Part shown: piece by piece, positions 8,979 through 18,156 of the stretch
Position numbering within the stretch: position 1 is the stretch's first letter
How the letters are laid out: each line of letters begins with the position of its first letter
From: Trinickia diaoshuihuensis
GTDB taxonomy: Bacteria; Pseudomonadota; Gammaproteobacteria; Burkholderiales; Burkholderiaceae
DNA: 64,000 nucleotides
NCBI RefSeq assembly: GCF_003390925.1
Contig: NZ_QUBS01000080.1
Location: 53,755 to 117,754 of the forward strand
Direction: 5' to 3'
Position numbers and translations under genes: made by a program
Notes under the pieces: model-generated
Database searches by the model: none
The model's input: the letters and a program-made list of their open reading frames with translations, nothing else
Told to the model about the DNA's origin: nothing

Positions 8979-9157
8979 GATAGATAGGCGTTTTGGCTAA
9001 GGTGCTTAAGTGTAGTCGAAGCCGGCGGGGCTGATTTTTCTCGCGCGAACGCTTGGGCGAAACGGATTTGCGCTTTTGGCCGGGCGGATGAAACGTTCCA
9101 CGCCGATCGCCGCCGAGCTTACGAAGCTGCCCTATTCCAAGCATCGCGATGCGTCCC

Positions 9158-9201
9158 ACTGTCGCGGCCTGAAACACCGCATCGTCGCAATCTGAAGCAG
9201 T
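9158..9201 (+). promoter_or_regulatory. Paired activator sites (UAS) upstream of acs
   Basis: Site 1 (9158-9178) contains TGTCGC-GGCC-TGAAACACC. Site 2 (9181-9201) contains cGTCGC-AATC-TGAAgCA, two mismatches within the conserved part. Centres are 23 bp apart, about two helical turns. The same motif occurs upstream of exaC, the PQQ-ADH/receptor pair and pqqA; the probable binder is the sigma54 activator at 22951-24966. The acs -24 element lies about 95 bp downstream. Confidence 0.7.
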
Positions 9202-9272
9202 ACCCGGCGTCCCGGGAGCCCCAGCCGAAGGCCGATCCGCGTCAATCCGCGTCAGACCGGCGCCGCACCGAT

Positions 9273-9289
9273 TGGCATACATGTTGCAT
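9273..9289 (+). promoter_or_regulatory. Sigma54 (-24/-12) promoter of acs
   Basis: TGGCATACATGTTGCAT: GG and GC separated by exactly 10 bases, close to the consensus TGGCACG-N4-TTGCA. Predicted transcription start is near 9300, giving a leader of about 35 nt before the GTG at 9334. Confidence 0.8.
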
Positions 9290-9333
9290 CCCTCGCGCCG
9301 CATCGACCTACTACGACATTAGCGGAGACACCT

Positions 9334-11316
9334 GTGACCACCTCGATGGAATTGCCCAGTCAGAAGCAGCGATTCGAGCCGCCCGCCGAGATTCGATCCG
9401 GCGCGAACGTCGCCGGCATCGATGCCTATCGCGCGCTCGTGGCTGAAGCCGAGCGCGATTACGAAGGATTCTGGGGCCGCCTGGCGCGCGAGACGCTCGA
9501 ATGGCGCAAGCCGTTCTCGAAGGTACTCGACGCATCCAATGCCCCCTTCTATACGTGGTTCGAAGACGGCGAACTGAACGCTTCCCACAACTGCCTCGAC
9601 CGGCATGTCGCCGCCGGCCACGGCGAGCGCGTCGCGATCGTCTTCGAGGCCGACGACGGCACCGTCACGCGCGTCACGTACGCCCAGTTGCTGTCGCGCG
9701 TCGCACGATTCGCCAACGCCCTGAAGCGGCGCGGCATCAAGCGGGGCGAGCGCGTCGTCATCTACATGCCGATGTCGATCGAGGGTATCGTCGCCATGCA
9801 AGCGTGCGCGCGCATCGGCGCGACGCACTCGGTCGTGTTCGGCGGATTCTCGGCCAAATCGTTGCATGAGCGGATCGTCGACGTAGGCGCCGTCGCGCTG
9901 ATCACCGCCGACGAACAAGTGCGCGGCGGCAAAACGTTGCCGCTCAAGCAGATCGCCGACGAAGCGCTCGCCATGGGCCATTGCGATGCCGTGCGTACGG
10001 TCATTGTCTATCGCCGCACCGGCGGCAAGATCGCGTGGGACGACAGCCGCGATCTGTGGATGCATGAGGTCGTCGAGCACGAACCGGACACCTGCGAGCC
10101 GGAATGGGTCGGCGCCGAGCATCCGCTCTTCATTCTCTATACGTCCGGCTCGACGGGCAAACCGAAAGGCGTGCAGCACAGCACGGGCGGCTACCTGCTC
10201 TGGGCCGTGCAGACGATGAAGTGGACGTTCGACTGGAAGCGCGAAGACGTGTTCTGGTGCACGGCCGATATCGGCTGGATCACGGGCCATACGTATATCG
10301 CCTACGGGCCGCTCGCGCTCGGGGCGACGCAAGTCGTGTTCGAGGGCGTCCCGACCTATCCGAACGCCGGGCGGTTCTGGAAGATGATCGCCGATCACCA
10401 GGTCTCGCTGTTCTATACGGCTCCTACGGCAATCCGCTCGCTGATCAAAGCGGCCGATGCCGACGAGAGCGTGCACCCCGACCGCTACGACCTCACGAGC
10501 CTGCGCATCATCGGCACCGTCGGCGAGCCGATCAACCCCGAGGCTTGGCTCTGGTATCGCAAGCACGTCGGCGGCGAGCGCTGTCCTGTCGTCGACACAT
10601 GGTGGCAAACCGAAACGGGCGGACACATGATCGCGCCGCTCCCAGGCGCCGTCGCGACCGTCCCCGGTTCGTGCACGCTGCCGCTGCCCGGCATCATGGC
10701 CGCCGTCGTCGACGAAACGGGTCAGGACGTACCCGACGGACAGGGCGGCATACTCGTCGTGAAACGGCCCTGGCCCTCGATGGTTCGGACGATCTGGGGC
10801 GACCCCGAGCGGTTCAAGGCGAGCTACTACCCGGCCGAACTCGGCGGGGCGCTCTACCTTGCCGGCGACGGCGCCGTGCGTGACCGGGAAACCGCCTACT
10901 TCACGATCACGGGGCGGATCGACGACGTACTCAACGTCTCCGGTCACCGGCTTGGGACGATGGAGATCGAATCCGCGCTCGTCGCGCACGAACTCGTCGC
11001 GGAAGCCGCCGTCGTGGGACGGCCCGATGCGACGACCGGCGAAGCGGTGGTGGCCTTCGTCACGCTCAAGCGCGCGCTGCCCGAAGGCGACGAAGCGGAG
11101 CAACTCGCGAAGACGCTGCGCGACTGGGTCGGCAAGGAAATCGGGCCCATCGCCAAACCGAAGGAGATCCGCTTCGGCGAGAACCTCCCGAAAACGCGCT
11201 CGGGCAAGATCATGCGCCGCCTATTGCGCTCGCTCGCGAAGGGAGATGCGATCGTGCAAGACATCTCCACGCTCGAAAACCCCGACATTCTGGATCAACT
11301 CGGCCGGGCCGTCTAA
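9334..11316 (+). CDS. acs: Acetyl-CoA synthetase
   Basis: 660 residues, full family length. Core motifs: [13 protein letters not shown], the P-loop [21 protein letters not shown], the adenylate-forming hinge region [20 protein letters not shown], and the C-terminal [11 protein letters not shown] in which Lys625 is the usual acetylation-controlled catalytic lysine. It converts acetate, ATP and CoA to acetyl-CoA. The GTG at 9334 is chosen because GCGGAG lies 6 nt upstream; an ATG follows at 9346. The promoter is sigma54-type with the same operators as the alcohol-oxidation genes, so it probably completes alcohol to acetyl-CoA conversion. Confidence 0.95.
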   Translation: MTTSMELPSQKQRFEPPAEIRSGANVAGIDAYRALVAEAERDYEGFWGRLARETLEWRKPFSKVLDASNAPFYTWFEDGELNASHNCLDRHVAAGHGERVAIVFEADDGTVTRVTYAQLLSRVARFANALKRRGIKRGERVVIYMPMSIEGIVAMQACARIGATHSVVFGGFSAKSLHERIVDVGAVALITADEQVRGGKTLPLKQIADEALAMGHCDAVRTVIVYRRTGGKIAWDDSRDLWMHEVVEHEPDTCEPEWVGAEHPLFILYTSGSTGKPKGVQHSTGGYLLWAVQTMKWTFDWKREDVFWCTADIGWITGHTYIAYGPLALGATQVVFEGVPTYPNAGRFWKMIADHQVSLFYTAPTAIRSLIKAADADESVHPDRYDLTSLRIIGTVGEPINPEAWLWYRKHVGGERCPVVDTWWQTETGGHMIAPLPGAVATVPGSCTLPLPGIMAAVVDETGQDVPDGQGGILVVKRPWPSMVRTIWGDPERFKASYYPAELGGALYLAGDGAVRDRETAYFTITGRIDDVLNVSGHRLGTMEIESALVAHELVAEAAVVGRPDATTGEAVVAFVTLKRALPEGDEAEQLAKTLRDWVGKEIGPIAKPKEIRFGENLPKTRSGKIMRRLLRSLAKGDAIVQDISTLENPDILDQLGRAV

Positions 11317-11578
11317 ACCGGCCCGCGTCGCTTCGCCGATGCGCGCCACCCGCGCGTATCGGCATCCAAGCCCCGCCTCGGCCTAAGCGCCGAAGTCCAT
11401 CCCGGGTCCGCTCCGATCGTATCGCTCATCCGGCGACGACGGCTGCACGCCTGCACGACCGGCCCCGACAGGGCCGAGCCGCGCACGCGCTTCTCAAAGC
11501 GTTCGATCGTTAATTAGTACTCCTATTTAAACCGGAGTGCCGATTCGATCAATCGATACCAACCCATGGAGGTAGACA

Positions 11579-12652
11579 ATGCGCAGTAAAAAAATGTTGT
11601 GGTCGGCGGCCTTGCTCGGCGCCGTCGCGAGCACGCCTAGCTTCGCGCAGAGCAGCGTGACGCTGTACGGCGATCTGGATGCGGGCCTCGTCTATACGAA
11701 CCGCACGCCCGGTGCGAACCCGGGCGCGAACGCCGGGCATCAATTCTCGTTCATGGATACGGGCCTCACGCCCTCGGCGATCGGGTTGATGGGCAGCGAG
11801 GACTTGGGCGGCGGCCTGAAGGCCAAATTCCAGCTCGAGAGCGGGATCAGCGTGGCCAATGGGGGATTTAGCCACTCGAACGGCAACTTCTTCGGACGGC
11901 AAGCGTGGGTCGGGCTCGACGGCGCATTCGGCGAGGCCAAGGCGGGCGTGCAGTTCTCACCGTTCCTATTGGCGATCGATAATGCCGATCCGCGCAACTT
12001 CGCGCACTTCGGCAGCGGCCTCATCACCTATGTCGACAACGTCCTCGCCACAGGCCTATTCAACTCGAACGCGATCTCCTACACGAGCCCGACGTTCGCG
12101 GGTCTGACCGCCAGCGCGATGCTCGCGCTCGGCGGCCAAGCGGGCAATTTCCAAGCGGGACGGCAGTACTCGGGCAGCCTCGCCTATCAGAACGGCGGCC
12201 TGATGCTCGATGCGGCGTTCTACGACGGCAACGGCGGCGGCACGGCCATCACGCCGTTGTCGAGCACCGTCGCGTTCGTCGGCCGCATGCTCGGCGCGGC
12301 CTATCAATTCGGCGCGCTGACGGCCAAGGCGTCGTTCGCGAGTTACAAGGTGGCGGGATCGTTCAGCAACAACGTCTATAACGGCGGCTTGGACTATCAA
12401 GTCACCCCGGCGCTGGATCTGAACGGCGGCGTCTGGTTCACGAGCGATCGCAACGATACGAAGAATCACTCGATTATGGGTGCGCTCGGCGGCGTATACA
12501 GCTTGTCGAAAGAGACGCAGCTTTACGCGCAAGCCGCGGTGGTCAACAACCACGGCGCGATGAACACCGGCTTCGGGCTCAGCGACAACACGCTGTATGG
12601 GCTGTCGGGCACGACGGTAGGCGCGAATATCGGCGTGCGCCACGCGTTCTAA
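11579..12652 (+). CDS. Gram-negative (OmpC-like) porin
   Basis: 357 residues with signal peptide MRSKKMLWSAALLGAVASTPSFA then QSSVTLYGDLDAGLVYT, the standard start of betaproteobacterial general porins, SAIGLMGSEDLGGGLKAKFQLE, GRQAWVGLDGAFGEAKAG and a C-terminal VGANIGVRHAF ending in Phe for outer-membrane assembly. It forms a trimeric diffusion pore. GGAGGT lies just upstream of the ATG. The AT-rich stretch at about 11504-11532 probably holds the promoter; I find no sigma54 element or TGAAACACC site here, so it seems not to belong to the neighbouring regulon. Confidence 0.92.
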   Translation: MRSKKMLWSAALLGAVASTPSFAQSSVTLYGDLDAGLVYTNRTPGANPGANAGHQFSFMDTGLTPSAIGLMGSEDLGGGLKAKFQLESGISVANGGFSHSNGNFFGRQAWVGLDGAFGEAKAGVQFSPFLLAIDNADPRNFAHFGSGLITYVDNVLATGLFNSNAISYTSPTFAGLTASAMLALGGQAGNFQAGRQYSGSLAYQNGGLMLDAAFYDGNGGGTAITPLSSTVAFVGRMLGAAYQFGALTAKASFASYKVAGSFSNNVYNGGLDYQVTPALDLNGGVWFTSDRNDTKNHSIMGALGGVYSLSKETQLYAQAAVVNNHGAMNTGFGLSDNTLYGLSGTTVGANIGVRHAF

Positions 12653-12660
12653 AAGCATTC

Positions 12661-12694
12661 GCTCGGGCACCGCATGTTGCCGCGGTGCCCGAGC
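12661..12694. terminator. Terminator shared by porin and aldehyde dehydrogenase genes
   Basis: GCTCGGGCACCGC at 12661-12673 pairs perfectly with GCGGTGCCCGAGC at 12682-12694, a 13-bp stem with an 8-base loop. It lies between convergent genes and probably works in both directions; the U-tract is poor. Confidence 0.7.
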
Positions 12695-12709
12695 CGTCGC
12701 GGCCGGCGA

Positions 12710-14236
12710 TCAGAAGAAGCCGAGCGCTTCCGCTTGGTAGCTGACCAGCAAGCACTTCGTTTGCTGGTAGTTCTCGAGCGCCTTCTTATGCGTTTCGCGG
12801 CCGATGCCCGATTGCTTGTATCCGCCGAACGCGGCGTGCGCGGGGTACAGGTGATAGCAGTTGGTCCAGACGCGGCCCGCTTCGATCTCGCGACCCATGC
12901 GATAGGCGCGCGTGCCGTTACGCGTCCATACGCCCGCGCCGAGACCGTAGAACGTATCGTTGGCCAACTCGATCGCTTCTTGCTCGTCCTTGAACGTCAT
13001 CACCGACGCCACGGGCCCGAAGATTTCCTCCTGGAACACGCGCATCTTGTTGTTACCGAGCAGCATCGTCGGTTGAATGTAGAAGCCGTCGCCCAATTCG
13101 GCGAGCGGCGCCGTGCGCGCACCGCCGGTCAGGCATTGCGCGCCCTCGCCGCGGCCGATATCGATGTACGACAAGATCTTGTCGAGCTGCTGCTGCGACG
13201 CCTGCGCGCCGATCATCGTCTGCATGTCGAGCGGGTGACCGGACTTGATCTTGCCGACGCGGGCAATCGCTTTTTCGATGAAGCGGTCGTAAATCGATTC
13301 TTGAATCAGCACGCGCGAGGGACACGTGCAGACTTCGCCCTGATTCAAGGCGAACATCGCGAGGCCTTCGAGCGCCTTGTCGAGGAACGCATCGTCTTGG
13401 TCGAGCACGTCGGCGAAGAAGATGTTCGGGCTCTTGCCGCCGAGTTCGACTGTCGACGGAATCAGGTTTTCCGCGGCCGAGCGCAGGATATGTTTGCCGA
13501 CCGGCGTCGAACCCGTGAAGGCGATCTTCGCGATGCGCTTGCTCGTCGCCAGCGCTTCGCCGGCTTCCTTGCCGAAGCCGTTGACGATGTTGATGACGCC
13601 CGCGGGGAACAGATCGCCGATCAACTCCATCAGCACGAGCACCGAGGCCGGCGTTTGTTCGGCCGGTTTCATGACGACGCAGCAGCCGGCCGCGAGCGCG
13701 GGGGCCAGCTTCCATGCCGCCATCAGCAACGGGAAATTCCACGGAATGATTTGACCGACGACGCCCATCGGCTCGTGGAAATGGTAAGCAACCGTGTTGT
13801 CGTCGATTTCGGAAATCGCGCCTTCCTGCGCGCGAATGCAGCCCGCGAAATAGCGGAAGTGATCGACGGCGAGCGGCAGATCGGCGGCCATCGTCTCGCG
13901 CAGCGGCTTGCCGTTGTCGATCGTCTCGGCCACCGCGAGCAGCTTCAGGTTCTTCTCCATCCGGTCCGCCACCGCGAGCAGGAGATTGCCGCGCTCGGTC
14001 GTCGATGTCTTGGCCCATTTGCGGCGCGCCGCGTGAGCGGCATCGATGGCAAGCTCAATGTCCTCGGCGCTCGAACGCGGGATGCGGCAGAACGGCTTGC
14101 CGTTGATGGGCGACACGTTCTCGAAGTAGTTGCCGCCGACCGGGGCGACCCACTTGCCGCCGATATAGTTGTCGTATTGCTTGCGGAACGGGTATTCGAC
14201 GTCCAGGCCGAGTTGTTTGAGGTCAAACAGGTCCAT
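12710..14236 (-). CDS. exaC: Aldehyde dehydrogenase, ExaC/AcoD type
   Basis: 508 residues, close to the length of NAD-dependent acetaldehyde dehydrogenase ExaC. Motifs: [32 protein letters not shown] for the dinucleotide, [11 protein letters not shown] with Glu264 as general base, and NQGEVCTC with Cys303 as nucleophile followed by a second Cys305, typical of this subgroup. The ATG at 14236 follows AAGGAG. Its own sigma54 promoter and two operator sites lie upstream, matching those of the PQQ dehydrogenase. It probably oxidises the aldehyde released by that enzyme to the acid used by Acs. Confidence 0.9.
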   Translation of the reverse strand: MDLFDLKQLGLDVEYPFRKQYDNYIGGKWVAPVGGNYFENVSPINGKPFCRIPRSSAEDIELAIDAAHAARRKWAKTSTTERGNLLLAVADRMEKNLKLLAVAETIDNGKPLRETMAADLPLAVDHFRYFAGCIRAQEGAISEIDDNTVAYHFHEPMGVVGQIIPWNFPLLMAAWKLAPALAAGCCVVMKPAEQTPASVLVLMELIGDLFPAGVINIVNGFGKEAGEALATSKRIAKIAFTGSTPVGKHILRSAAENLIPSTVELGGKSPNIFFADVLDQDDAFLDKALEGLAMFALNQGEVCTCPSRVLIQESIYDRFIEKAIARVGKIKSGHPLDMQTMIGAQASQQQLDKILSYIDIGRGEGAQCLTGGARTAPLAELGDGFYIQPTMLLGNNKMRVFQEEIFGPVASVMTFKDEQEAIELANDTFYGLGAGVWTRNGTRAYRMGREIEAGRVWTNCYHLYPAHAAFGGYKQSGIGRETHKKALENYQQTKCLLVSYQAEALGFF

Positions 14237-14305
14237 CGCATGTCTCCTTTCGATTGCGTTCTCTGAAATGGAAATCACAGCGCCAATCGGCTGTCGGCAG
14301 GATGA

Positions 14306-14321
14306 GGCAACAAGCATGCCA
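14306..14321 (-). promoter_or_regulatory. Sigma54 (-24/-12) promoter of exaC-like gene
   Basis: Read on the minus strand: TGGCATGCTTGTTGCC, with GG-N10-GC spacing. Predicted start near 14294, leaving a leader of about 58 nt. Confidence 0.78.
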
Positions 14322-14370
14322 AAGGTGAAGCGTTGAAAACCGGCAAACCGCGAGCGCGCAACCGCATACC

Positions 14371-14432
14371 GGTGTTTCATTTCGGCACAACAACGATAGA
14401 CGCCCGGTCGACGTGTTTCAAATTTAGACAAC
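14371..14432 (-). promoter_or_regulatory. Paired activator sites (UAS) upstream of exaC-like gene
   Basis: On the minus strand the two 21-bp sites (14371-14391 and 14412-14432) contain TGTGCC-GAAA-TGAAACACC and TGTCTA-AATT-TGAAACACG. Centres are 41 bp apart, about four helical turns. They lie 50-110 bp upstream of the -24 element, the usual activator distance. Confidence 0.68.
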
Positions 14433-14495
14433 GGCCGATTTAACTAAACGTCGGCATAACAGCTTCGTGGCCGACGTGCTGACGCGTTCGCGCGC

Positions 14496-15257
14496 TCAAG
14501 CCGCCTTGAATATCAGAGGGACTTTCACCCATGCGTCGATCGCCTGCCCCGCCCGATGCGCGGGGACGAAGTGCCAGTCGGCCACGGCTTGCATCGCCGC
14601 GGCATCGAGCGAATCGTGGCCGCTCGAGGCGATCACCGTGACCTCGCGCGCGCTACCGTTCGTGAGCACATGCACGTTCAGCAGCACGGTGCCCTCCCAT
14701 CGACGCTGCAGCGCGATCGCCGGATATTCGGGCGCGGGGTTGTGCAGGTAGGCGGCGTCGAATAGCGGAGCGGTGTCGGGGTCGTGCGCCGGCGGCTCGG
14801 GTGTTCGATGTTCCTCCTGACGCTCTTGCACGGACGGTAAGGCAGATGCTGTATCCGTCGCGGGCTGTGCAACGGGCTCACGGGACGACGTTGCGGATGC
14901 GCTCGTAGCGGCCAGCGGTTTGCGCGCTGGTGTAGGGGTAGGCTCGGATACCGCACGGGTATTCGAGCGATTCGATGCCTGATTGGCCGCGGCCTCACGG
15001 TGGCGCGCGACTTGTGCCGTGTCTCGATGCCGGGCCGCTGCGACTATGGCCACTGCCGGTGCAACGCTTTTCTCCGTCAAGAGATGCACGTGCAGCGGCA
15101 GACGATGCGGGACCGCAACCGGCAGCGTATCCAAGCCCCGGCGAGACAACGAGATTGCCGCAACACCGTGAAGCGCAAGCACGGCGAGCGCGATCGCGGC
15201 GAGCCGCTTATGCTCGCCCCGCCTTGGAAACTCCTGCTCTTGCGCTCGCACCGCCAT
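14496..15257 (-). CDS. TonB-like energy transducer
   Basis: About 253 residues. One N-terminal membrane segment (KRLAAIALAVLALHGVAAISL), a long Pro/Ala/Thr/Glu-rich periplasmic spacer, and a C-terminal TonB domain (PEYPAIALQRRWEGTVLLNVHVL ... LDAAAMQAVADWHFVPA). TonB couples the proton gradient to outer-membrane receptors. The ATG at 15257 is chosen over an upstream GTG (15302) because it places the basic patch and membrane helix at the expected distance. It is last in the string PQQ-ADH, XoxJ-cyt c, sigma factor, TonB, so it may serve the nearby receptor. Confidence 0.75.
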   Translation of the reverse strand: MAVRAQEQEFPRRGEHKRLAAIALAVLALHGVAAISLSRRGLDTLPVAVPHRLPLHVHLLTEKSVAPAVAIVAAARHRDTAQVARHREAAANQASNRSNTRAVSEPTPTPARKPLAATSASATSSREPVAQPATDTASALPSVQERQEEHRTPEPPAHDPDTAPLFDAAYLHNPAPEYPAIALQRRWEGTVLLNVHVLTNGSAREVTVIASSGHDSLDAAAMQAVADWHFVPAHRAGQAIDAWVKVPLIFKAA

Positions 15258-15317
15258 GGTGGCGCCGAGCGTTTCGCCTTGAAGGGTCGATCCTCGCCAC
15301 ACCGTGGCTATCCTCCA

Positions 15318-16730
15318 TCAATGCCCGCTCGCACTCACGTACGCCTTCAAACGCGCGAAGCCGGGCTCGCCCCTTAGCCGCTCGAACGCTCTCACTTCGA
15401 TCTGCCGCACCCGTTCAGCCGACAAGTTCAACTGCCGCCCGACCTCGCGCAGCGAATGCTCGTCTTCGACGCCGATACCGAACCGAAGCCTCAATACGTC
15501 CGCCTCGCGCGCGGGCAATTGATCGATCGCGGCCGTCACCGCGTGCCGCATGCGATGCGCCGTCACGACGTCCTCCGGCGTGGGCATGGCCTCGTCCGCG
15601 ATGAACTCGCCGATCGTCGCGTCGCTCCCCGGCGCGGCGAGCGACTCCATCGAGACGGGATCGCGTACGATGTTCGTCAGGTCGCGCACCTTATCGATCG
15701 GCATCCCCATCTTCTTCGCCAACGCCGCTGGCGTCGGCACGCCGCCCACGCGATGCACGTGGTCGAGCGTCACACGGCTCAATTTGCTCAGCGAGTCGGC
15801 CGTGTGCACGGGCACGCGGATCAGCCTCGCCTGGTCGCCGAGCGCATAGAGCACGGACTGGCGTATCCACCACGTCGCATAAGTCGAGAACTTGAAACCG
15901 CGCGCCGGATCGTATCGCTCGATCGCCTTCATGAGTCCGATATTGCCTTCCTGCACGAGGTCGGCCAGCGCAAGGCCGCGTTCCGTGTAACGCCGTGCGA
16001 TCGATACGACGAGACGCAAATTGCCCTTGAGCAAGCACACGCGCGCCTGCTGCGCACCCCGATCGATCGCCGCTAGCCGGTCGACGATACAACGCGCCAA
16101 ACGAAAGAGGAACGTTTCAACGGGCTTCGCATCGGCAAGGGGATAGGCAGTAGCGGGGGCAAGAACGCTCGCTGGCGATCGCGGCGCCGATAAGCTCGCG
16201 CAACACCGTGAGAACGCCTGAGCCATGCGATCGATGGTTCGCCCCGTGAAGCGCACGACGGCCAATCTCGCTCGCAGTTCACGACGCGCCCGCCGGTAAG
16301 ACAGCGAGCCGTACCCGGCGCGCGCGATCGCTTCGCGCAGCGTAGCGGCGCCTTGCTCGATATAGGCCAATTGAGCGACGAGCGCCGATTGCCGCTCAGG
16401 CGAATCCTCCATTTCGACGACGCCGCCTGTCGCCATGCCGTCGCTCATGGCCGCATCGGGCTCATCGAGCGAGAAGCCGAAGACGTAACTGCTCGGCGGC
16501 GCCTTGCCGTCCTCGATCTCTCGCCTGATCGATGCCAGTTCGCTCAGCGCCGCGGGATGGCGCGTGAACTGCGCCATGCCCAGAACGCGCGCCGCCTCGA
16601 TGCGCTGCGCGAAGACGAGTTCCTCGTCGCGCGTGAGCAGCGGCGTTGCCGCCATCTCGCGCAAGAACAGCGCGACGGAGTCGTTCGGCGTCGAGCGACT
16701 CGCTTGTTGCTCGTTTGCCAGGATGCCCAT
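15318..16730 (-). CDS. RpoD-like alternative sigma-70 factor
   Basis: 470 residues, shorter than a primary RpoD. Region 1.2: SVALFLREMAATPLLTRDEELVFAQRIE; region 2: NLRLVVSIARRYTERGLALADLVQEGNIGLMKAIERYDP and FKFSTYATWWIRQ; region 4.2: HSLREVGRQLNLSAERVRQIE. After WWIRQ the -10-reading helix is SVLYALGDQARLIR where housekeeping RpoD has AITRSIADQARTIR, so the residue matching Thr440 of E. coli sigma70 is Leu. Promoter choice probably differs. It begins 11 bp after the XoxJ-cytochrome c gene, suggesting co-expression with alcohol oxidation. Confidence 0.82.
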   Translation of the reverse strand: MGILANEQQASRSTPNDSVALFLREMAATPLLTRDEELVFAQRIEAARVLGMAQFTRHPAALSELASIRREIEDGKAPPSSYVFGFSLDEPDAAMSDGMATGGVVEMEDSPERQSALVAQLAYIEQGAATLREAIARAGYGSLSYRRARRELRARLAVVRFTGRTIDRMAQAFSRCCASLSAPRSPASVLAPATAYPLADAKPVETFLFRLARCIVDRLAAIDRGAQQARVCLLKGNLRLVVSIARRYTERGLALADLVQEGNIGLMKAIERYDPARGFKFSTYATWWIRQSVLYALGDQARLIRVPVHTADSLSKLSRVTLDHVHRVGGVPTPAALAKKMGMPIDKVRDLTNIVRDPVSMESLAAPGSDATIGEFIADEAMPTPEDVVTAHRMRHAVTAAIDQLPAREADVLRLRFGIGVEDEHSLREVGRQLNLSAERVRQIEVRAFERLRGEPGFARLKAYVSASGH

Positions 16731-16741
16731 CGCTTACGCGC

Positions 16742-18034
16742 TCACTTCGCCGATGCGGTGGACGTGCCCGCGGCCGACTGGCCCGCGCCGAGCGGCCCCG
16801 CGTTGAGCAGCGTGGTCGAGGAGCGCGCGGCGTCGGCCGTCATTTTGGCGCTGCCGGGTGCGTAGCCGTTCGCGTTCAAGAGGTACGCCATGATGTCGGC
16901 GTACTCCCCGTCCTTGAGCTTGCCCGGTCGGTCCGCGGGCATATTCGTCGACATATAGGTGTAGATGCCGCCGATCGTCAGATGCGAGCCCGAGACCGGA
17001 GCGAACGCCGGGCCGCTCAACGCCGGCGCCGTGATGCCTTGGAGGTTGGCCCCATGGCACTTCGCACAGGCGCTGCCATAGAGCGTTTTGCCGTGCGCGA
17101 CTTGCGCGCGATCGAACGACGGCGCGCTCGTACCCGCGGCAGGGGCGCCGTCGGCCGATACCTTCACGACATGTCCCGCGTTGCTTGCCGCATAGCCCGC
17201 ATCGCGCAGCGCGCCATGGCGTTTCGCCGCGACGGGACCGTCGAGGTAAGCGAACGACGCGTGCGGCTTCGTTTGCGCCGCCTCGCTCGACTCGGGCAAC
17301 GTCCATGCTTGCGTGAGCGAGGCTAGCCGTCCGTCGGCCGCCATCGCCTGGAGCGCGCCGTCGAGCTTGCGCTGCAGCGCCGCTCCATTCGTGCTGAAGG
17401 CAAACACGAGTTGCCAATCGGAATAAGGCGAGCGCGTCTTGCGCACGTCGAATTGTTGCGGGCCATGCGCTTGCTGATACGCGACGACAGCCGGATACCA
17501 AACGATCGCACGCATCGCGCGGCCGCTAGCGACGGCCTCGACCGTCAATTCGGGCGTGTTCTCGAGATCGAAGCGCGCGTGCTGCTCTTGAACGGCGATC
17601 AACTGCGACGGGCTGCCGTAGGTTGCCGCCACCACCTGATCGGTCTTGTTCGCTTGCGTGCGCGTGCTCGGCTCGACGCTCACGTAGTTCGCCTTCAAGT
17701 AACCGCGCGAAAACAGCATGGCGCTGCCCGAGCCGTCCGCCACGCTAGAACGCGGAAAGCCCGCGATGACATCGCAGCCATGGCCGAGCGTGCGGCGCAA
17801 CTCCTTCAACGAGACACCGTCGTCATCGCCGCCGTCGATGCCGCCCGCCACGACCGTCGCGGCGATGCCCGCCGCTTTGAACGCGTCTTGCGCAACGGCT
17901 TTGTCGAGCGCGGCCGACGGACTGCCGGGAAACGTGCAAATGCGAATCGGCGTCGCCGCGCCGGCGGACGACGAAGCGATGGCGAGACCGGCAACGGCGA
18001 TCGCCGCCGCGAACTGATTCAGATGCGTATTCAT
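16742..18034 (-). CDS. XoxJ/MoxJ-like binding protein fused to cytochrome c
   Basis: 430 residues. Signal peptide (about 1-26, ending SSSAGA), then a periplasmic solute-binding-like domain (about 27-245: TPIRICTFPGSPSAALDKAVAQ, LGHGCDVIAGFPRS, YSDWQLVFAFSTNG) as in quinoprotein-dehydrogenase-associated proteins, a linker, and a class I cytochrome c domain (about 305-392) with CAKCH (Cys323, Cys326, His327) and Met361 or Met365 as axial ligand. In methanol-dehydrogenase clusters these roles are separate proteins (XoxJ and XoxG). Here one chain probably both binds the dehydrogenase and accepts its electrons. It lies 122 bp downstream of the PQQ-ADH gene. Confidence 0.82.
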   Translation of the reverse strand: MNTHLNQFAAAIAVAGLAIASSSAGAATPIRICTFPGSPSAALDKAVAQDAFKAAGIAATVVAGGIDGGDDDGVSLKELRRTLGHGCDVIAGFPRSSVADGSGSAMLFSRGYLKANYVSVEPSTRTQANKTDQVVAATYGSPSQLIAVQEQHARFDLENTPELTVEAVASGRAMRAIVWYPAVVAYQQAHGPQQFDVRKTRSPYSDWQLVFAFSTNGAALQRKLDGALQAMAADGRLASLTQAWTLPESSEAAQTKPHASFAYLDGPVAAKRHGALRDAGYAASNAGHVVKVSADGAPAAGTSAPSFDRAQVAHGKTLYGSACAKCHGANLQGITAPALSGPAFAPVSGSHLTIGGIYTYMSTNMPADRPGKLKDGEYADIMAYLLNANGYAPGSAKMTADAARSSTTLLNAGPLGAGQSAAGTSTASAK

Positions 18035-18124
18035 GATCGTACTTCCGATGAGTGCCGCGCCGCGGCCGCCGCGCTGGGCAGGCGGCCGCGACAATCGAGC
18101 GCTTTGGATAAGGCTAACTAACCG

Positions 18125-18154
18125 AGGCCGAAGAAGGCCGAAGCAGGCCGAACG
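18125..18154. repeat. Three tandem copies of a 10-bp unit
   Basis: AGGCCGAAGA repeats three times (18125, 18135, 18145; last copy ends differently) between the PQQ-ADH stop codon and the XoxJ-cytochrome c gene. Role unknown. Confidence 0.7.
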
Positions 18155-18156
18155 GA

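Larger units (their letters stand above)
8979..9333. other. Gene-free region: acs regulatory region
   Basis: A 355-bp gap. It carries two operator-like sites near 9158-9201 and a -24/-12 promoter at 9273-9289 (listed separately). The upstream 180 bases, which also contain the moaD-like promoter side, show nothing else I can support. Confidence 0.6.

Noticed and set aside
9319..11103. 594-codon open frame on the minus strand opposite acs
   Set aside because: Antisense shadow; composition is Arg/Asp/His-rich and lacks domains, whereas Acs motifs are complete on the plus strand.
11317..11578. Sigma54 promoter or TGAAACACC site for the porin gene
   Set aside because: No GG-N10-GC element of the TTGGCA type and no operator motif; the porin was left out of the regulon.
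12674..14266. 530-codon plus-strand frame opposite the aldehyde dehydrogenase gene
   Set aside because: Antisense shadow of ExaC; no motif, no ribosome site.
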